From contig CALZOR010000001.1 of assembly GCA_945827785.1 (NCBI GenBank), forward strand, positions 1 to 54,390: DNA of 54,390 nt, read 5' to 3'. Shown here piece after piece: positions 25,396-34,454 of the stretch (the first letter of the stretch is position 1; every line of letters starts with the position of its first letter). The translations under genes were made by a program, and so were the position numbers. A model generated the notes under the pieces. That model saw nothing but the letters and a program-made list of their open reading frames with translations, had not been told where the DNA came from and did no database searches. This DNA comes from an uncultured Bacteroidales bacterium. Lineage in GTDB: Bacteria; Bacteroidota; Bacteroidia; Bacteroidales; UBA932.

Positions 25396-26310
25396 ATGTC
25401 AGAATATCATACATCAGTTCTATTGGACGAAAGTGTAACCGCCCTCGTGCAGAACGTGGACGGAGTCTATGCTGATGCCACCTTCGGCGGAGGCGGGCAC
25501 ACTGCCGAAATACTTTCACGCTTATCACCAAAAGGCAGGGTGCTCGCGTTCGACCGCGATTCGGACGCATTGGCAAACAACATTGACGACCAAAGACTTA
25601 CGTTGATACGCAGCGATTTCCGCTGGATACACAACCATGTCCTGCACCAGGGATATAATGAAGGAATCGATGGAGTCCTTGCCGACCTCGGAGTGTCCTC
25701 ACACCAGTTCGACACAGCAGAAAGAGGCTTCTCCTTCCGCTACGACGCCCCGCTCGACATGAGGATGAACACGCAAGCCGAAATCAAGGCGGAAGACATC
25801 GTGAACGGCTACTCTCCCGAAGACCTCGAAAGGATATTGAGGCTGTACGGCGAGGTTGACTCCAGCAGGAGGATTGCTCAGATGATATGCTCCGCAAGGG
25901 ACCAGGAGAGAATTGTCACCACGGCGCAGCTCGACAAGGCAATCGAAAAGGCGCTTCCGAAATTCGCCGAACACAAATTCCTTGCAAAAGTCTATCAGGC
26001 CCTGCGGATTGAGGTAAATCAGGAGATGAAGTCCCTTGAAAAATTCCTCAGCGGAGCCGCAGCCTCACTCAGGCCGGGAGGAAGACTGGTGGTGATTACA
26101 TATCACTCACTCGAAGACAGGATGGTGAAGAATTTCATTAAGACCGGAAACATCGACGGAGTTGTGGAAAAGGACTTCTTCGGGAAGATAAACTCCCCTT
26201 TGAAAGCGGTGAACAAAAAGCCGATTCTCCCTCAGGAGAGCGAAATTGCATCGAACACCCGTGCCCGAAGCGCAAAACTGCGCATTGCAGAGAAAGGAGG
26301 TGAGAAATGA
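25396..26310 (+). CDS. rsmH: 16S rRNA (cytosine-1402-N4)-methyltransferase
   Basis: This 304-residue protein (also MraW) has the SAM-binding loop 'DATFGGGGHT' (about 27-36), the 'ADLGVSSHQFD' motif (about 97-107), 'GFSFRYDAPLDMRM' and a C-terminal 'YHSLEDRMVK'. It methylates N4 of C1402 in 16S rRNA in the P-site region. An AGGAGG lies about 10 bp upstream of its ATG. Its last codons contain a full Shine-Dalgarno for ftsL, whose ATG overlaps the rsmH stop by 4 bp. Confidence 0.97.
   Translation: MSEYHTSVLLDESVTALVQNVDGVYADATFGGGGHTAEILSRLSPKGRVLAFDRDSDALANNIDDQRLTLIRSDFRWIHNHVLHQGYNEGIDGVLADLGVSSHQFDTAERGFSFRYDAPLDMRMNTQAEIKAEDIVNGYSPEDLERILRLYGEVDSSRRIAQMICSARDQERIVTTAQLDKAIEKALPKFAEHKFLAKVYQALRIEVNQEMKSLEKFLSGAAASLRPGGRLVVITYHSLEDRMVKNFIKTGNIDGVVEKDFFGKINSPLKAVNKKPILPQESEIASNTRARSAKLRIAEKGGEK
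26293..26303 (+). promoter_or_regulatory. Near-perfect Shine-Dalgarno for ftsL-like gene
   Basis: AAAGGAGGTGA lies 3 bp before the ATG at 26307 and complements the 16S anti-SD over its full length. Most starts in this window have no such sequence. Confidence 0.8.
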
Positions 26311-26648
26311 AAATTCCATGGGGAAAGATTGGAATGGCATCGGTCGAAGTCCTGAAATCAATCAGCCGAGGAGACATGGTTCTCCGAATGAGATTCGACA
26401 GACTGTTCCCGTACATCCTTCATCTCTTCCTGCTCGGATGCATAAGCATCTGGATGAGTTACAAGATTGAGCAGACCATCCTCAAAATGGAGAAGAACAA
26501 GGCACTGATTGAGGACCTGCAGATTGACAATGCAAAGAAAACATTCGAGCTGGTGGAGCTGAGCCGGATCAGCACGGTGGAGAAAATGCTCGAGGAACAA
26601 GGCTCGCCGGTAAAGGCTCCGGAAAAGCCGGCCGACATATTAAAATAG
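26307..26648 (+). CDS. FtsL-like division protein (FtsL_2 type)
   Basis: The 113-residue product has a cytoplasmic N-terminus of about 33 residues, one membrane helix (about 34-52, 'YILHLFLLGCISIWMSY') and a coiled-coil periplasmic stretch (about 55-100) with heptad-like Leu/Ile spacing. Position between rsmH and the class B PBP is where FtsL sits in dcw clusters. FtsL forms a complex with FtsQ and FtsB that activates FtsW-FtsI. Sequence identity to proteobacterial FtsL is not visible; the call rests on topology and place. A 16-bp palindrome lies in the gap after it. Confidence 0.82.
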   Translation: MKIPWGKIGMASVEVLKSISRGDMVLRMRFDRLFPYILHLFLLGCISIWMSYKIEQTILKMEKNKALIEDLQIDNAKKTFELVELSRISTVEKMLEEQGSPVKAPEKPADILK

Positions 26649-26660
26649 ACGCAATACAGT

Positions 26661-26676
26661 TTCGCAGGCCTGCGAA
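26661..26676. repeat. Perfect 16-bp palindrome TTCGCAGGCCTGCGAA
   Basis: It sits in the 54-bp gap between the ftsL-like gene and ftsI, the only sizeable gap in the first half of the dcw cluster. It shares TTTCGCA/TGCGAA with the palindrome at 7510-7531. Role unknown. Confidence 0.8.
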
Positions 26677-26702
26677 TCTGGAGAATAGAAAAAGATACGA
26701 AA

Positions 26703-28856
26703 ATGGCTCTATTCAGAAATACGGATGACAATCAGAATTCAGACCACAGGATCAGCTGGACCTTGTGGCTGATTTACCTGTTGTTTCTGGGAGCCTCCAT
26801 TTTGATTATCGGAAAAATAATCTACCTCCAGCTATTCTGGGAACCCGACAGCAAGTATCTCGAATACTTCGTCCCGAAAAGCGAAAAGAGGATAATCAGC
26901 CCCGAGAGGGGAGCGATTCTTGACTGCAACGGAAAACTCCTTGCGATTTCGACACCTCTGTACAACCTGTATATGGACTGTGCCATACAGCAGGATAATT
27001 TCGAAGGCAAGCCCAAAAAGATCAGGGACTCCCTCGAGACCGATTTCAGGAGCAACCTCAGGCTCATGTGCAACGGCATTGCGGAGGTTGCTGGCGAAGA
27101 GGGCAAGGACGGCAAATGGTACTACAATACCATCATCACGATGAGGGATTCCAAAAAGCCAGGCAGAAGAAACCTGCTTTTGGTGAGCGGACTGGACCAC
27201 GCAAGCGTTGCAAAAATAAAAAAACTCCCTCTTGCCGAGAAAGGAAGCTACAAGAGCGGACTGAAATTCGACAAGAATGAAACAAGGCAATATCCATACG
27301 GCAGCCTTGCATACAGAATTATCGGGGATGTGAAAGTGGACAAGGATGACCCCGAAAGGAACAGATTCGTGGGCATCGAAGGACAATATGACTGGGCACT
27401 CCACGGGAAGGAAGGCCTGGAGTGGATGAAGGCGACAGACAAGGGAAGGATTGTGAATCCGGACAGTACAGTTGTCAAAGCAGAGGACGGCAAGGATATC
27501 CGCACGACGTTAGACATTGATATACAGGATATTGCCGACAGGGCACTGAGGCGTCAGATTCAGGACAACGAAGAGATTGAGGGAGGCTGCGTCATACTCA
27601 TGGACGTAAAAACCGGTGCAATCAAGTCCATGGTCAACCTCTACCGCAACAAAAGAGGCGATATTGGAGAGTATTTCAACATGGCAATCGGAAGAGCCGG
27701 AGAACCGGGGTCAGTTTTCAAGGCAGTAACCCTTTCCATCCTGCTCGAAGACGGCAAGGTCAGCCTCGGCGATGAGATTCCGACCAACGGAGGTCAGACC
27801 GATGAAATGAAGAGGATGAAAATCCCTTATGATGAAACCATCAGAAGATATGAGGCGAATGAAAAGAAAAAGACGATAACGGTTCTGGACGGATTCAAGA
27901 AATCCTCCAACTATGTATTCCGCTACCTGACTCTCGAAAATTACAGAAACCAGTCGAAGGAATATATCAGCAGGCTGTATGAATACAAGCTCGGAGAAGC
28001 AGTGAAGTTCGACCTCACGGAGAAGGGAGGGACATTCCCTTCGCTTCCGGATCCGGAAAGCAAGTACTGGACATTGACTGACCTTGCATCCTGCGCCATA
28101 GGCTACACCGTGAAGGAGACGCCGCTGAACATTCTGACCTTCTACAACACGATTGCAAACAAGGGCAAGATGATGCGGCCATACATAGTCGATTCTTTCG
28201 AGGAAGACGGCAAGACTGTGAAGAGATTCAAGCCTGAAATCCTCAGCGGTTCAATTTTCTCGAAGGCGACCGCGGATACGCTTACCAAGGCGCTTACCGC
28301 TGTGACTCAGGAAGGTACGGCAATGAGACTGAAGAATGCCAAAAGCATTGTTGCCGGAAAGACAGGAACCGCCAGGGTTGTACTGCTCAACGAAGAAAGG
28401 GGCAAGAGCAACAGCCCGTATATCAGCGAGGACGGGAAAAGGAAGTTCCAGGCGACATTCGTTGGATTCTTCCCTGCCGACGAACCTAAATACTCGGCAA
28501 TCGTCACGATATACACAAAGCTGACGAAAAGCCAAAGCTATGGAGGTGGAAACATCCCAGCCAAGGTCCTGAAGGAAATCGTGGATGATGTGTGGGCGTT
28601 GGACAGCAGTTGGGGAAGCAGGATAGGCAAGGAAGGGAAGGTGCCCCAGATGAGCGAAAGGTACATAGGGACCGGAGAGAATTCCAACGGCGCAGTGCCT
28701 GATCTGAAGGGACTGGGACTGAAGGATGCGATTTATGCAATTGAAAACAATGGATACAGATGTGTCTATGAAGGAATGGGGCATGTTGCCAGCCAGACTC
28801 CTGCTGCCGGCACACGAATACGTAAAGGTGAGACGGTTAAAATTATATTGAAATGA
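26703..28856 (+). CDS. ftsI: Septal class B penicillin-binding protein (transpeptidase) with PASTA domain
   Basis: The 717-residue protein has one N-terminal membrane helix (about 22-42), a class B PBP dimerisation region beginning 'ISPERGAILDCNG', and a transpeptidase domain. Active-site motifs are Ser337-x-x-Lys340 ('GSVFK'), Ser401-Ser-Asn403 and Lys553-Thr-Gly. A PASTA domain closes the protein (about 660-717). It crosslinks septal peptidoglycan together with FtsW. The murE start overlaps its stop by 4 bp. PASTA on the division PBP is usual in Bacteroidetes. Confidence 0.96.
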   Translation: MALFRNTDDNQNSDHRISWTLWLIYLLFLGASILIIGKIIYLQLFWEPDSKYLEYFVPKSEKRIISPERGAILDCNGKLLAISTPLYNLYMDCAIQQDNFEGKPKKIRDSLETDFRSNLRLMCNGIAEVAGEEGKDGKWYYNTIITMRDSKKPGRRNLLLVSGLDHASVAKIKKLPLAEKGSYKSGLKFDKNETRQYPYGSLAYRIIGDVKVDKDDPERNRFVGIEGQYDWALHGKEGLEWMKATDKGRIVNPDSTVVKAEDGKDIRTTLDIDIQDIADRALRRQIQDNEEIEGGCVILMDVKTGAIKSMVNLYRNKRGDIGEYFNMAIGRAGEPGSVFKAVTLSILLEDGKVSLGDEIPTNGGQTDEMKRMKIPYDETIRRYEANEKKKTITVLDGFKKSSNYVFRYLTLENYRNQSKEYISRLYEYKLGEAVKFDLTEKGGTFPSLPDPESKYWTLTDLASCAIGYTVKETPLNILTFYNTIANKGKMMRPYIVDSFEEDGKTVKRFKPEILSGSIFSKATADTLTKALTAVTQEGTAMRLKNAKSIVAGKTGTARVVLLNEERGKSNSPYISEDGKRKFQATFVGFFPADEPKYSAIVTIYTKLTKSQSYGGGNIPAKVLKEIVDDVWALDSSWGSRIGKEGKVPQMSERYIGTGENSNGAVPDLKGLGLKDAIYAIENNGYRCVYEGMGHVASQTPAAGTRIRKGETVKIILK

Positions 28857-30319
28857 TAATAAGCAAAATAACAGAAGGATGCCGGATAGTCAGTCTTGAA
28901 GGAAGGACTGACACGGAAGTGCTTTCAGTGTGCAGTGACTCAAGGAAGGTCGAAGCCGGAAGCATGTTCGTGGCTGTGCGCGGCTTCGCCGTCAATGGAC
29001 ATGATTTCATTGAGGGGGCGATTGCAAAGGGTGCCTGCGCCATAGTCTATGATGATCCGTCGGCCATCTCTTCAATGGCTGAGGGAGTAACCTATATCCG
29101 TGTGGAATCATCGAGGGGTGCGCTCGGAATCATCGCTTCTAATTTTTATGACCGTCCCTCGGAGAAACTCACTCTTGTCGGAATCACGGGAACAAACGGG
29201 AAAACTACCACGGTTACCCTTCTCTACAGGCTGTTCACACGCCTCGGATACAACTGCGGCCTGCTTTCAACCATTGCAAACTATGTCGGCAGCAAGGGGA
29301 CCGAAGCTGTCAATACGACATCCGACCCGCTGACAATCAATTCGCTGATGAGCCAGATGGTGGAAGAAGGATGCCAGTGGTGTTTCATGGAGGTGAGTTC
29401 CATAGGGGTGGAACAGGAAAGGATTGCAGGTCTGAAATTCAAGGCCGGAATCTTCTCCAATCTGACTCACGACCATCTAGACTACCACAAGAGCTTTGCA
29501 GAATATCTCAGGTGCAAGAAACTATTCTTTGACAATCTGCCTTCCGATGCCTTTGCCATCGTGAACATTGACGACCGCAACGGGGAGGTGATGGTGCAGA
29601 ACACCAGGGCACATAAGGTAAGCTACTCGCTCCGTGGGATGGCGGACCACACTTGCAGAGTCATGGAAATGAGCTTTGACGGTATGCTCCTGAAGCTTGA
29701 TTCAACAGAGACATGGTGCAGACTCACAGGCACTTACAACGCATATAACCTTCTTGCAATATATACCACTGCCGTTGTACTCGGGGCAGACAAGGATGAA
29801 GTCCTCCTTGCTCTCAGCACCCTCGGTCCAGCACCAGGCAGGCTGGAAAACATGAAGGGTCCCAAGGATATTTCAATAATAATAGACTATGCCCACACTC
29901 CGGATGCCCTTGAAAACGTGCTGAAGACCCTGAGGGAAATCGCTCCCGAGAGAGAGCTTGTCTGCCTGTTCGGATGCGGAGGTGACAGGGACAGGACTAA
30001 GAGGCCGGAAATGGGATCGATAGCCCAGAAATATGCCGACAGGATAATCGTGACATCGGACAACAGCCGCAGCGAAAACACTGCGGACATAATGGCGGAC
30101 ATCAAAACAGGCATGGACTTCAAGGGAAGGGCCAAATCCCTCTTCATCGAAGACCGTGCGGAGGCAATAAGGACAGCGATAGCGGTGGCGACACCGGGAG
30201 CTACGATCCTGCTCGCCGGCAAAGGTCATGAAACCTACCAGATAATAGGAAAAGAGAAAAGACATTTCGACGAAAAGGAAATCGTCGCACAGATAAACAA
30301 GGAATACGACCAGCAATAG
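28853..30319 (+). CDS. murE: UDP-MurNAc-tripeptide synthetase
   Basis: At 488 residues it has the three Mur-ligase domains and the P-loop 'GTNGKTTT' with Lys117. It adds the third amino acid to UDP-MurNAc-L-Ala-D-Glu in the cytoplasm. The substrate-recognition motif, usually DNPR in meso-DAP-adding enzymes, reads DNSRSE here (403-408): Pro is Ser but the Arg that contacts DAP is kept, so meso-DAP remains the likely substrate. It overlaps ftsI by 4 bp and is 12 bp ahead of mraY. Confidence 0.96.
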   Translation: MIISKITEGCRIVSLEGRTDTEVLSVCSDSRKVEAGSMFVAVRGFAVNGHDFIEGAIAKGACAIVYDDPSAISSMAEGVTYIRVESSRGALGIIASNFYDRPSEKLTLVGITGTNGKTTTVTLLYRLFTRLGYNCGLLSTIANYVGSKGTEAVNTTSDPLTINSLMSQMVEEGCQWCFMEVSSIGVEQERIAGLKFKAGIFSNLTHDHLDYHKSFAEYLRCKKLFFDNLPSDAFAIVNIDDRNGEVMVQNTRAHKVSYSLRGMADHTCRVMEMSFDGMLLKLDSTETWCRLTGTYNAYNLLAIYTTAVVLGADKDEVLLALSTLGPAPGRLENMKGPKDISIIIDYAHTPDALENVLKTLREIAPERELVCLFGCGGDRDRTKRPEMGSIAQKYADRIIVTSDNSRSENTADIMADIKTGMDFKGRAKSLFIEDRAEAIRTAIAVATPGATILLAGKGHETYQIIGKEKRHFDEKEIVAQINKEYDQQ

Positions 30320-30331
30320 ACAGGGGAAATT

Positions 30332-31633
30332 ATGATATACCATCTTTTTGAATTTCTTTCAGACTTTGACATCCCTGGACAGAGGCTCTTTACCTACCTG
30401 TCTTTCAGGGCAATACTTGCATTTACAGCAGCTCTGCTGATTGCAATTTTCGCCGGGAAACGCATCATCCGCATGATTCAGAAGAAACAGATTGGGGAGG
30501 AAATCCGGGACCTCGGACTCGAAGGCCAGATGCAGAAGAAAGGCACACCGACAATGGGAGGAATCATCATTTTCCTTGCCATCATCATTCCTGTACTCCT
30601 GTTTTCCGACCTGACTAACATATATTCCATCCTTCTGATTATCAGCACCGTATGGTTCTTCTTCATCGGTCTGAGCGACGATTACATCAAAGTGTTCAAG
30701 AAAAAGAAGGAAGGCCTGAGCCCGAAAGCAAAGCTTGTGGCACAGACTATTATCGGACTTATGATCGGTATTACGGTCTGGCTTAGCGACGACATCGTGG
30801 TGAGAGTGAACGTTCCCGCAACCAACACTGTATCATCGATTTACAACGCAGGCGACAGTCTGACCGTCGATACTTCCAGAGCCGTGCAGGACAATGCATG
30901 GCAGCAGGAAGACATGATAAAAAGCACAAAGACGACCATTCCTTTCGTCAAGAACCATGAATTCGACTATAAGTGGCTCTCCCCTTTCAAGGGTGCGGCA
31001 GGATGGTATTGCAAATGGGCAATCTACGTGCTTATGATAGTGCTCGTCATTACGGCCTGCTCAAACGGAGTGAACCTCACTGACGGAATGGACGGACTTG
31101 CAACGGGTACATCGGCAATCGTTGGAGTGGTCCTGGGTATATTCGCTTGGCTCGGAGGTAATGTTGTAAATGCCAATTACCTGAATATCATGTATATACC
31201 GGGAAGCGGAGAGATTGCCGTATTCATGGCGGCCTTCGTCGGAGCCCTGATCGGCTTCCTCTGGTACAATGCCTTCCCGGCCCAGGTTTTCATGGGAGAC
31301 ACCGGAAGCCTTATGCTCGGAGGAATAATCGGAGTGTGTGCAATCCTCATCAGGAAGGAGCTGCTTCTGCCAATCCTCTGCGGCATCTTCTTCGTTGAGA
31401 GCCTGTCAGTGATGATGCAGACCTTCTATTTCAAGCTGACAAAGAAGAAATACGGTCAGGGACGCAGGGTGTTCAAGATGGCACCTCTTCACCACCATTT
31501 CCAGAAAGAAGGCATTCCTGCCCTGATCACATCTCCGGCCAAGGCCATCCCGGAGGCAAAGATTGTAGCGAGGTTCTGGATTATCGGAATCATCCTCGCC
31601 GTCGCAACCATAGCAATGTTGAAACTTAGATAA
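30332..31633 (+). CDS. mraY: Phospho-N-acetylmuramoyl-pentapeptide-transferase
   Basis: The 433-residue integral membrane enzyme transfers phospho-MurNAc-pentapeptide to undecaprenyl phosphate to make lipid I. Conserved signatures include 'KKGTPTMGG' (about 70-78), 'GLSDDYIKV', 'NLTDGMDGLA' and 'FMGDTGSLMLGG', and the 'HHHFQKEG' loop. It is about 70 residues longer than the E. coli enzyme because of an extra-membrane insertion around 165-215, a feature I know from other Bacteroidetes MraY proteins. It lies between murE and murD with short gaps. Confidence 0.97.
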   Translation: MIYHLFEFLSDFDIPGQRLFTYLSFRAILAFTAALLIAIFAGKRIIRMIQKKQIGEEIRDLGLEGQMQKKGTPTMGGIIIFLAIIIPVLLFSDLTNIYSILLIISTVWFFFIGLSDDYIKVFKKKKEGLSPKAKLVAQTIIGLMIGITVWLSDDIVVRVNVPATNTVSSIYNAGDSLTVDTSRAVQDNAWQQEDMIKSTKTTIPFVKNHEFDYKWLSPFKGAAGWYCKWAIYVLMIVLVITACSNGVNLTDGMDGLATGTSAIVGVVLGIFAWLGGNVVNANYLNIMYIPGSGEIAVFMAAFVGALIGFLWYNAFPAQVFMGDTGSLMLGGIIGVCAILIRKELLLPILCGIFFVESLSVMMQTFYFKLTKKKYGQGRRVFKMAPLHHHFQKEGIPALITSPAKAIPEAKIVARFWIIGIILAVATIAMLKLR

Positions 31634-31648
31634 CACATAGGTAATATA

Positions 31649-32983
31649 ATGAAAAGAATCGTAGTTTTGGGCGGAGGAGAAAGCGGAGTAGGTTCTGCTG
31701 TCCTTGCAAAAGTCAAAGGCTTTGACGTATTCCTCTCAGATATGGGGAAAATCGCCGAAAAATACATTGAAGTGCTCAAGGAATGGGAAATTCCTTATGA
31801 GGAGGGAGGCCATACAGAGGAGAAAATCCTGAATGCATCCGAGGTCATCAAAAGCCCCGGAATCCCGTCCACGGCTCCAATGGTGCAGAAAATCGAGGAA
31901 AACGGAATCAATATAATCTCCGAAATAGAGTTTGCGGGAAGGTATGACAGTGCAAAGAAGATTTGCATTACCGGAAGCAATGGAAAGACAACAACGACAT
32001 CCCTGATCTACTACCTGCTCCAGCAGGCCGGCCTGAACGTGGGACTGGGCGGAAATATCGGCAAAAGCTACGCCTTCCAGGTGGCAACCGAGAAACACGA
32101 CATCTATGTTCTGGAACTGAGCAGTTTCCAGCTCGACAATGTATATGATTTCAAGGCGGATATTGCCATCATAACCAACATTACCCCCGACCATCTTGAC
32201 AGGTACGACCACAAGATGGAGAATTATGTCAGATCCAAGTTCAGGATAACTAGGAACATGTCCGACGAGGACTGCTTCATTTTCTGCTCCGATGACGAAA
32301 TCACAATCAACCACCTCAACCAGATTGTAATCCAGGCGAAGAAACTTCCTTTCACACAGAAGACGGAGGTGGAACAGGGAGCATTCGTCAAGGACGAGAA
32401 GATGGTCGTGAAATACAGGGACAGCGAATGCGACATTTACCTTCAGGAACTTGCCCTGGGAGGAAAGCACAATGTCTATAATTCCATGGCGGCGGCAATT
32501 GCAGCGAAGGTCATGGACATTGACAATGAGACCATCAGACATTCCCTGGCAACCTTCCAGGCAGTCGAGCATAGGCTTGAGAAAGTCCTGAGCATCAAGG
32601 ATGTACTGTATATCAACGACTCGAAGGCAACGAACGTCGATGCGGCATGGTACGCCCTCGAATGTCAGACAAGGCCGGTGGTCTGGATAGTTGGTGGAAA
32701 AGACAAGGGCAACGACTACACCTGCCTTCTGCCTCTTGCAAAGGAGAAGGTAAAGGCGATGGTGTGCATGGGCGTGGACAACCACAAATTTCACGACAGC
32801 TTCACCGACGTCGTTCCGGTTATCAAGGACGTCAAGTCAGCTGAAGAGGCTGTCAGGGTTGCGAGCAGCCTTGCAAGTCCCGGCGACGTGGTGCTCCTGT
32901 CACCATGCTGCGCAAGCTTCGACCTGTTCAAGAGCTATGAAGACAGAGGAAGGCAGTTCAAGGAGGCTGTAAGAAACCTTTAG
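31649..32983 (+). CDS. murD: UDP-MurNAc-L-alanine--D-glutamate ligase
   Basis: This 444-residue Mur ligase begins with the Rossmann motif 'VLGGGESG', followed by P-loop 'GSNGKTTT' (Lys113), 'NITPDHLDRY' and a C-terminal 'LLSPCCASFDLFKSYEDRG', which is diagnostic of MurD. It adds D-Glu to UDP-MurNAc-L-Ala. Start ATG 31649 gives the expected N-terminus. Only 1 bp separates its stop from the ftsW start. Confidence 0.97.
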   Translation: MKRIVVLGGGESGVGSAVLAKVKGFDVFLSDMGKIAEKYIEVLKEWEIPYEEGGHTEEKILNASEVIKSPGIPSTAPMVQKIEENGINIISEIEFAGRYDSAKKICITGSNGKTTTTSLIYYLLQQAGLNVGLGGNIGKSYAFQVATEKHDIYVLELSSFQLDNVYDFKADIAIITNITPDHLDRYDHKMENYVRSKFRITRNMSDEDCFIFCSDDEITINHLNQIVIQAKKLPFTQKTEVEQGAFVKDEKMVVKYRDSECDIYLQELALGGKHNVYNSMAAAIAAKVMDIDNETIRHSLATFQAVEHRLEKVLSIKDVLYINDSKATNVDAAWYALECQTRPVVWIVGGKDKGNDYTCLLPLAKEKVKAMVCMGVDNHKFHDSFTDVVPVIKDVKSAEEAVRVASSLASPGDVVLLSPCCASFDLFKSYEDRGRQFKEAVRNL

Positions 32984-32984
32984 G

Positions 32985-34445
32985 ATGGATAGTACCACGA
33001 CACCAAAAAGAAGCAAGTTCTGGAACTTCATTGACAACATTGAGGGCGACAAAGTTGTCTGGATTGTCGTGCTTATGCTCATCATGATTTCCGTCCTCGC
33101 CATTTTTTCTTCCACTCCGCTTCTCAAGGACGGAGGGAAAGACAGGATTGACATCATCAAGGACCAGCTTATCGTGACCGGACTTGGCTTGGGATTGATA
33201 TGGGTGATTTACAAGCTCGACAGCCTGAAAATCAACACCATAAAGCTTTTCATGTTCTGTTCGCAGCTCGGATTTGCGGCATCCTTCATTCTTTTGCTCA
33301 TACTGGACCTGCATCTGAACCTTGGATTCATAAGGGCAGAGCACATCAACGGTGCATGGAGGACGCTGAAAATGTCTGGTCTTCAGATACATGTATTCGA
33401 ATTCGTGAAAGTGGCCATGGTGATGTATGTAGCCTGGGCCTGCCACAATTTCAAGAAAGACCAGGAAATGATTGCACAGGGGAAGGAATCAACCGTGCTG
33501 ACGCTTGCAAACGAGCTTGGCAAGACCCGTTACTTCGCCTTCCTTGCCAGGCCTTTCTGGAAGAGGGTTCTGTATATGTACGTCCCGGCTGGACTCACAA
33601 GCGTGATGGTGCTTGTGGGAAGCGGTTCTAGCGGACTTTTCATCGGAGCCATCCTTCTGGCTACTTTGCTTATTGGAGGAATTCCGATCAGGGAAGCACT
33701 GATTGGAGGGGCAATTGCGATTGGAATGCTGTTCGGCGCTTTTGGTCTGTACAAGGCCAGTGACGGCAAGCTCATGAAAAAATTCGAGCGCTTTGAAACC
33801 ATGGAAAGCAGGGTCGGGGCAAAATACGACACCCAAAGGCTCTCGACATTGAAACCTCTTTCGAAAGAGTTCTATGAAGAGAAAGACAGAATCCAGCAGC
33901 CTTATGGAGCAAAGGTCGCAATCCATGAAGGCGGCATTGCGGGCAAGGGCAGCGGAAACAGCACCCAGAAATACATAGTCAGCAACATCTACGGAGACTA
34001 CATGTTCAGTTTTCTGATTGAAGAATACGGACTCTGGGGAGCAATTATCCTGCTCATCCTCTACGTCAGTCTCCTCGCAAGAGGGTCGCAGATTGCAAGG
34101 ATGTGCACCAAGGAGTTTACCAAACTTGCCGTCGGGGGCCTTTCTCTGCTTATTACAGGTCAGGCATTCATGCATATGTTCGTGAATGTGGACATAGGTC
34201 CTATGACAGGACAGACTTTACCTCTGGTCAGCCACGGTGCATTTGCCTTTCTGATGTTCTGCATAGCCTTCGGTATTATCCTGAACATCAGCAAGTTGAC
34301 CAAGAACCAGATGAATCTGGCACAGGAGCAGGCTCAGCCGATTTACGAGAGGGAAAAAGATGATATCCAGGCAAGTATGGACATTCTCGACAGACTGGAC
34401 AGCGGTGATCTTGAAGATCAGATTGATAATTTGGATGATTTATGA
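32985..34445 (+). CDS. ftsW: Septal peptidoglycan polymerase FtsW (SEDS family)
   Basis: The 486-residue membrane protein has about ten hydrophobic segments and SEDS motifs, including 'NGAWR', a large loop (about 260-335) and the late 'TGQTLPLVSHGAFAFL' block near 400-420. It polymerises lipid II with the class B PBP at the septum. The N-terminal and C-terminal tails (residues 1-20 and about 440-486) are cytoplasmic, the latter acidic. The SEDS family also includes RodA; the dcw location decides for FtsW. Confidence 0.95.
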   Translation: MDSTTTPKRSKFWNFIDNIEGDKVVWIVVLMLIMISVLAIFSSTPLLKDGGKDRIDIIKDQLIVTGLGLGLIWVIYKLDSLKINTIKLFMFCSQLGFAASFILLLILDLHLNLGFIRAEHINGAWRTLKMSGLQIHVFEFVKVAMVMYVAWACHNFKKDQEMIAQGKESTVLTLANELGKTRYFAFLARPFWKRVLYMYVPAGLTSVMVLVGSGSSGLFIGAILLATLLIGGIPIREALIGGAIAIGMLFGAFGLYKASDGKLMKKFERFETMESRVGAKYDTQRLSTLKPLSKEFYEEKDRIQQPYGAKVAIHEGGIAGKGSGNSTQKYIVSNIYGDYMFSFLIEEYGLWGAIILLILYVSLLARGSQIARMCTKEFTKLAVGGLSLLITGQAFMHMFVNVDIGPMTGQTLPLVSHGAFAFLMFCIAFGIILNISKLTKNQMNLAQEQAQPIYEREKDDIQASMDILDRLDSGDLEDQIDNLDDL

Positions 34446-34454
34446 TTTTATAAT

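Noticed and set aside
31736..32794. 352-codon open frame antisense to murD
   Set aside because: Long but opposite to a fully conserved gene; it reflects codon bias of murD, and no promoter or domain is visible.
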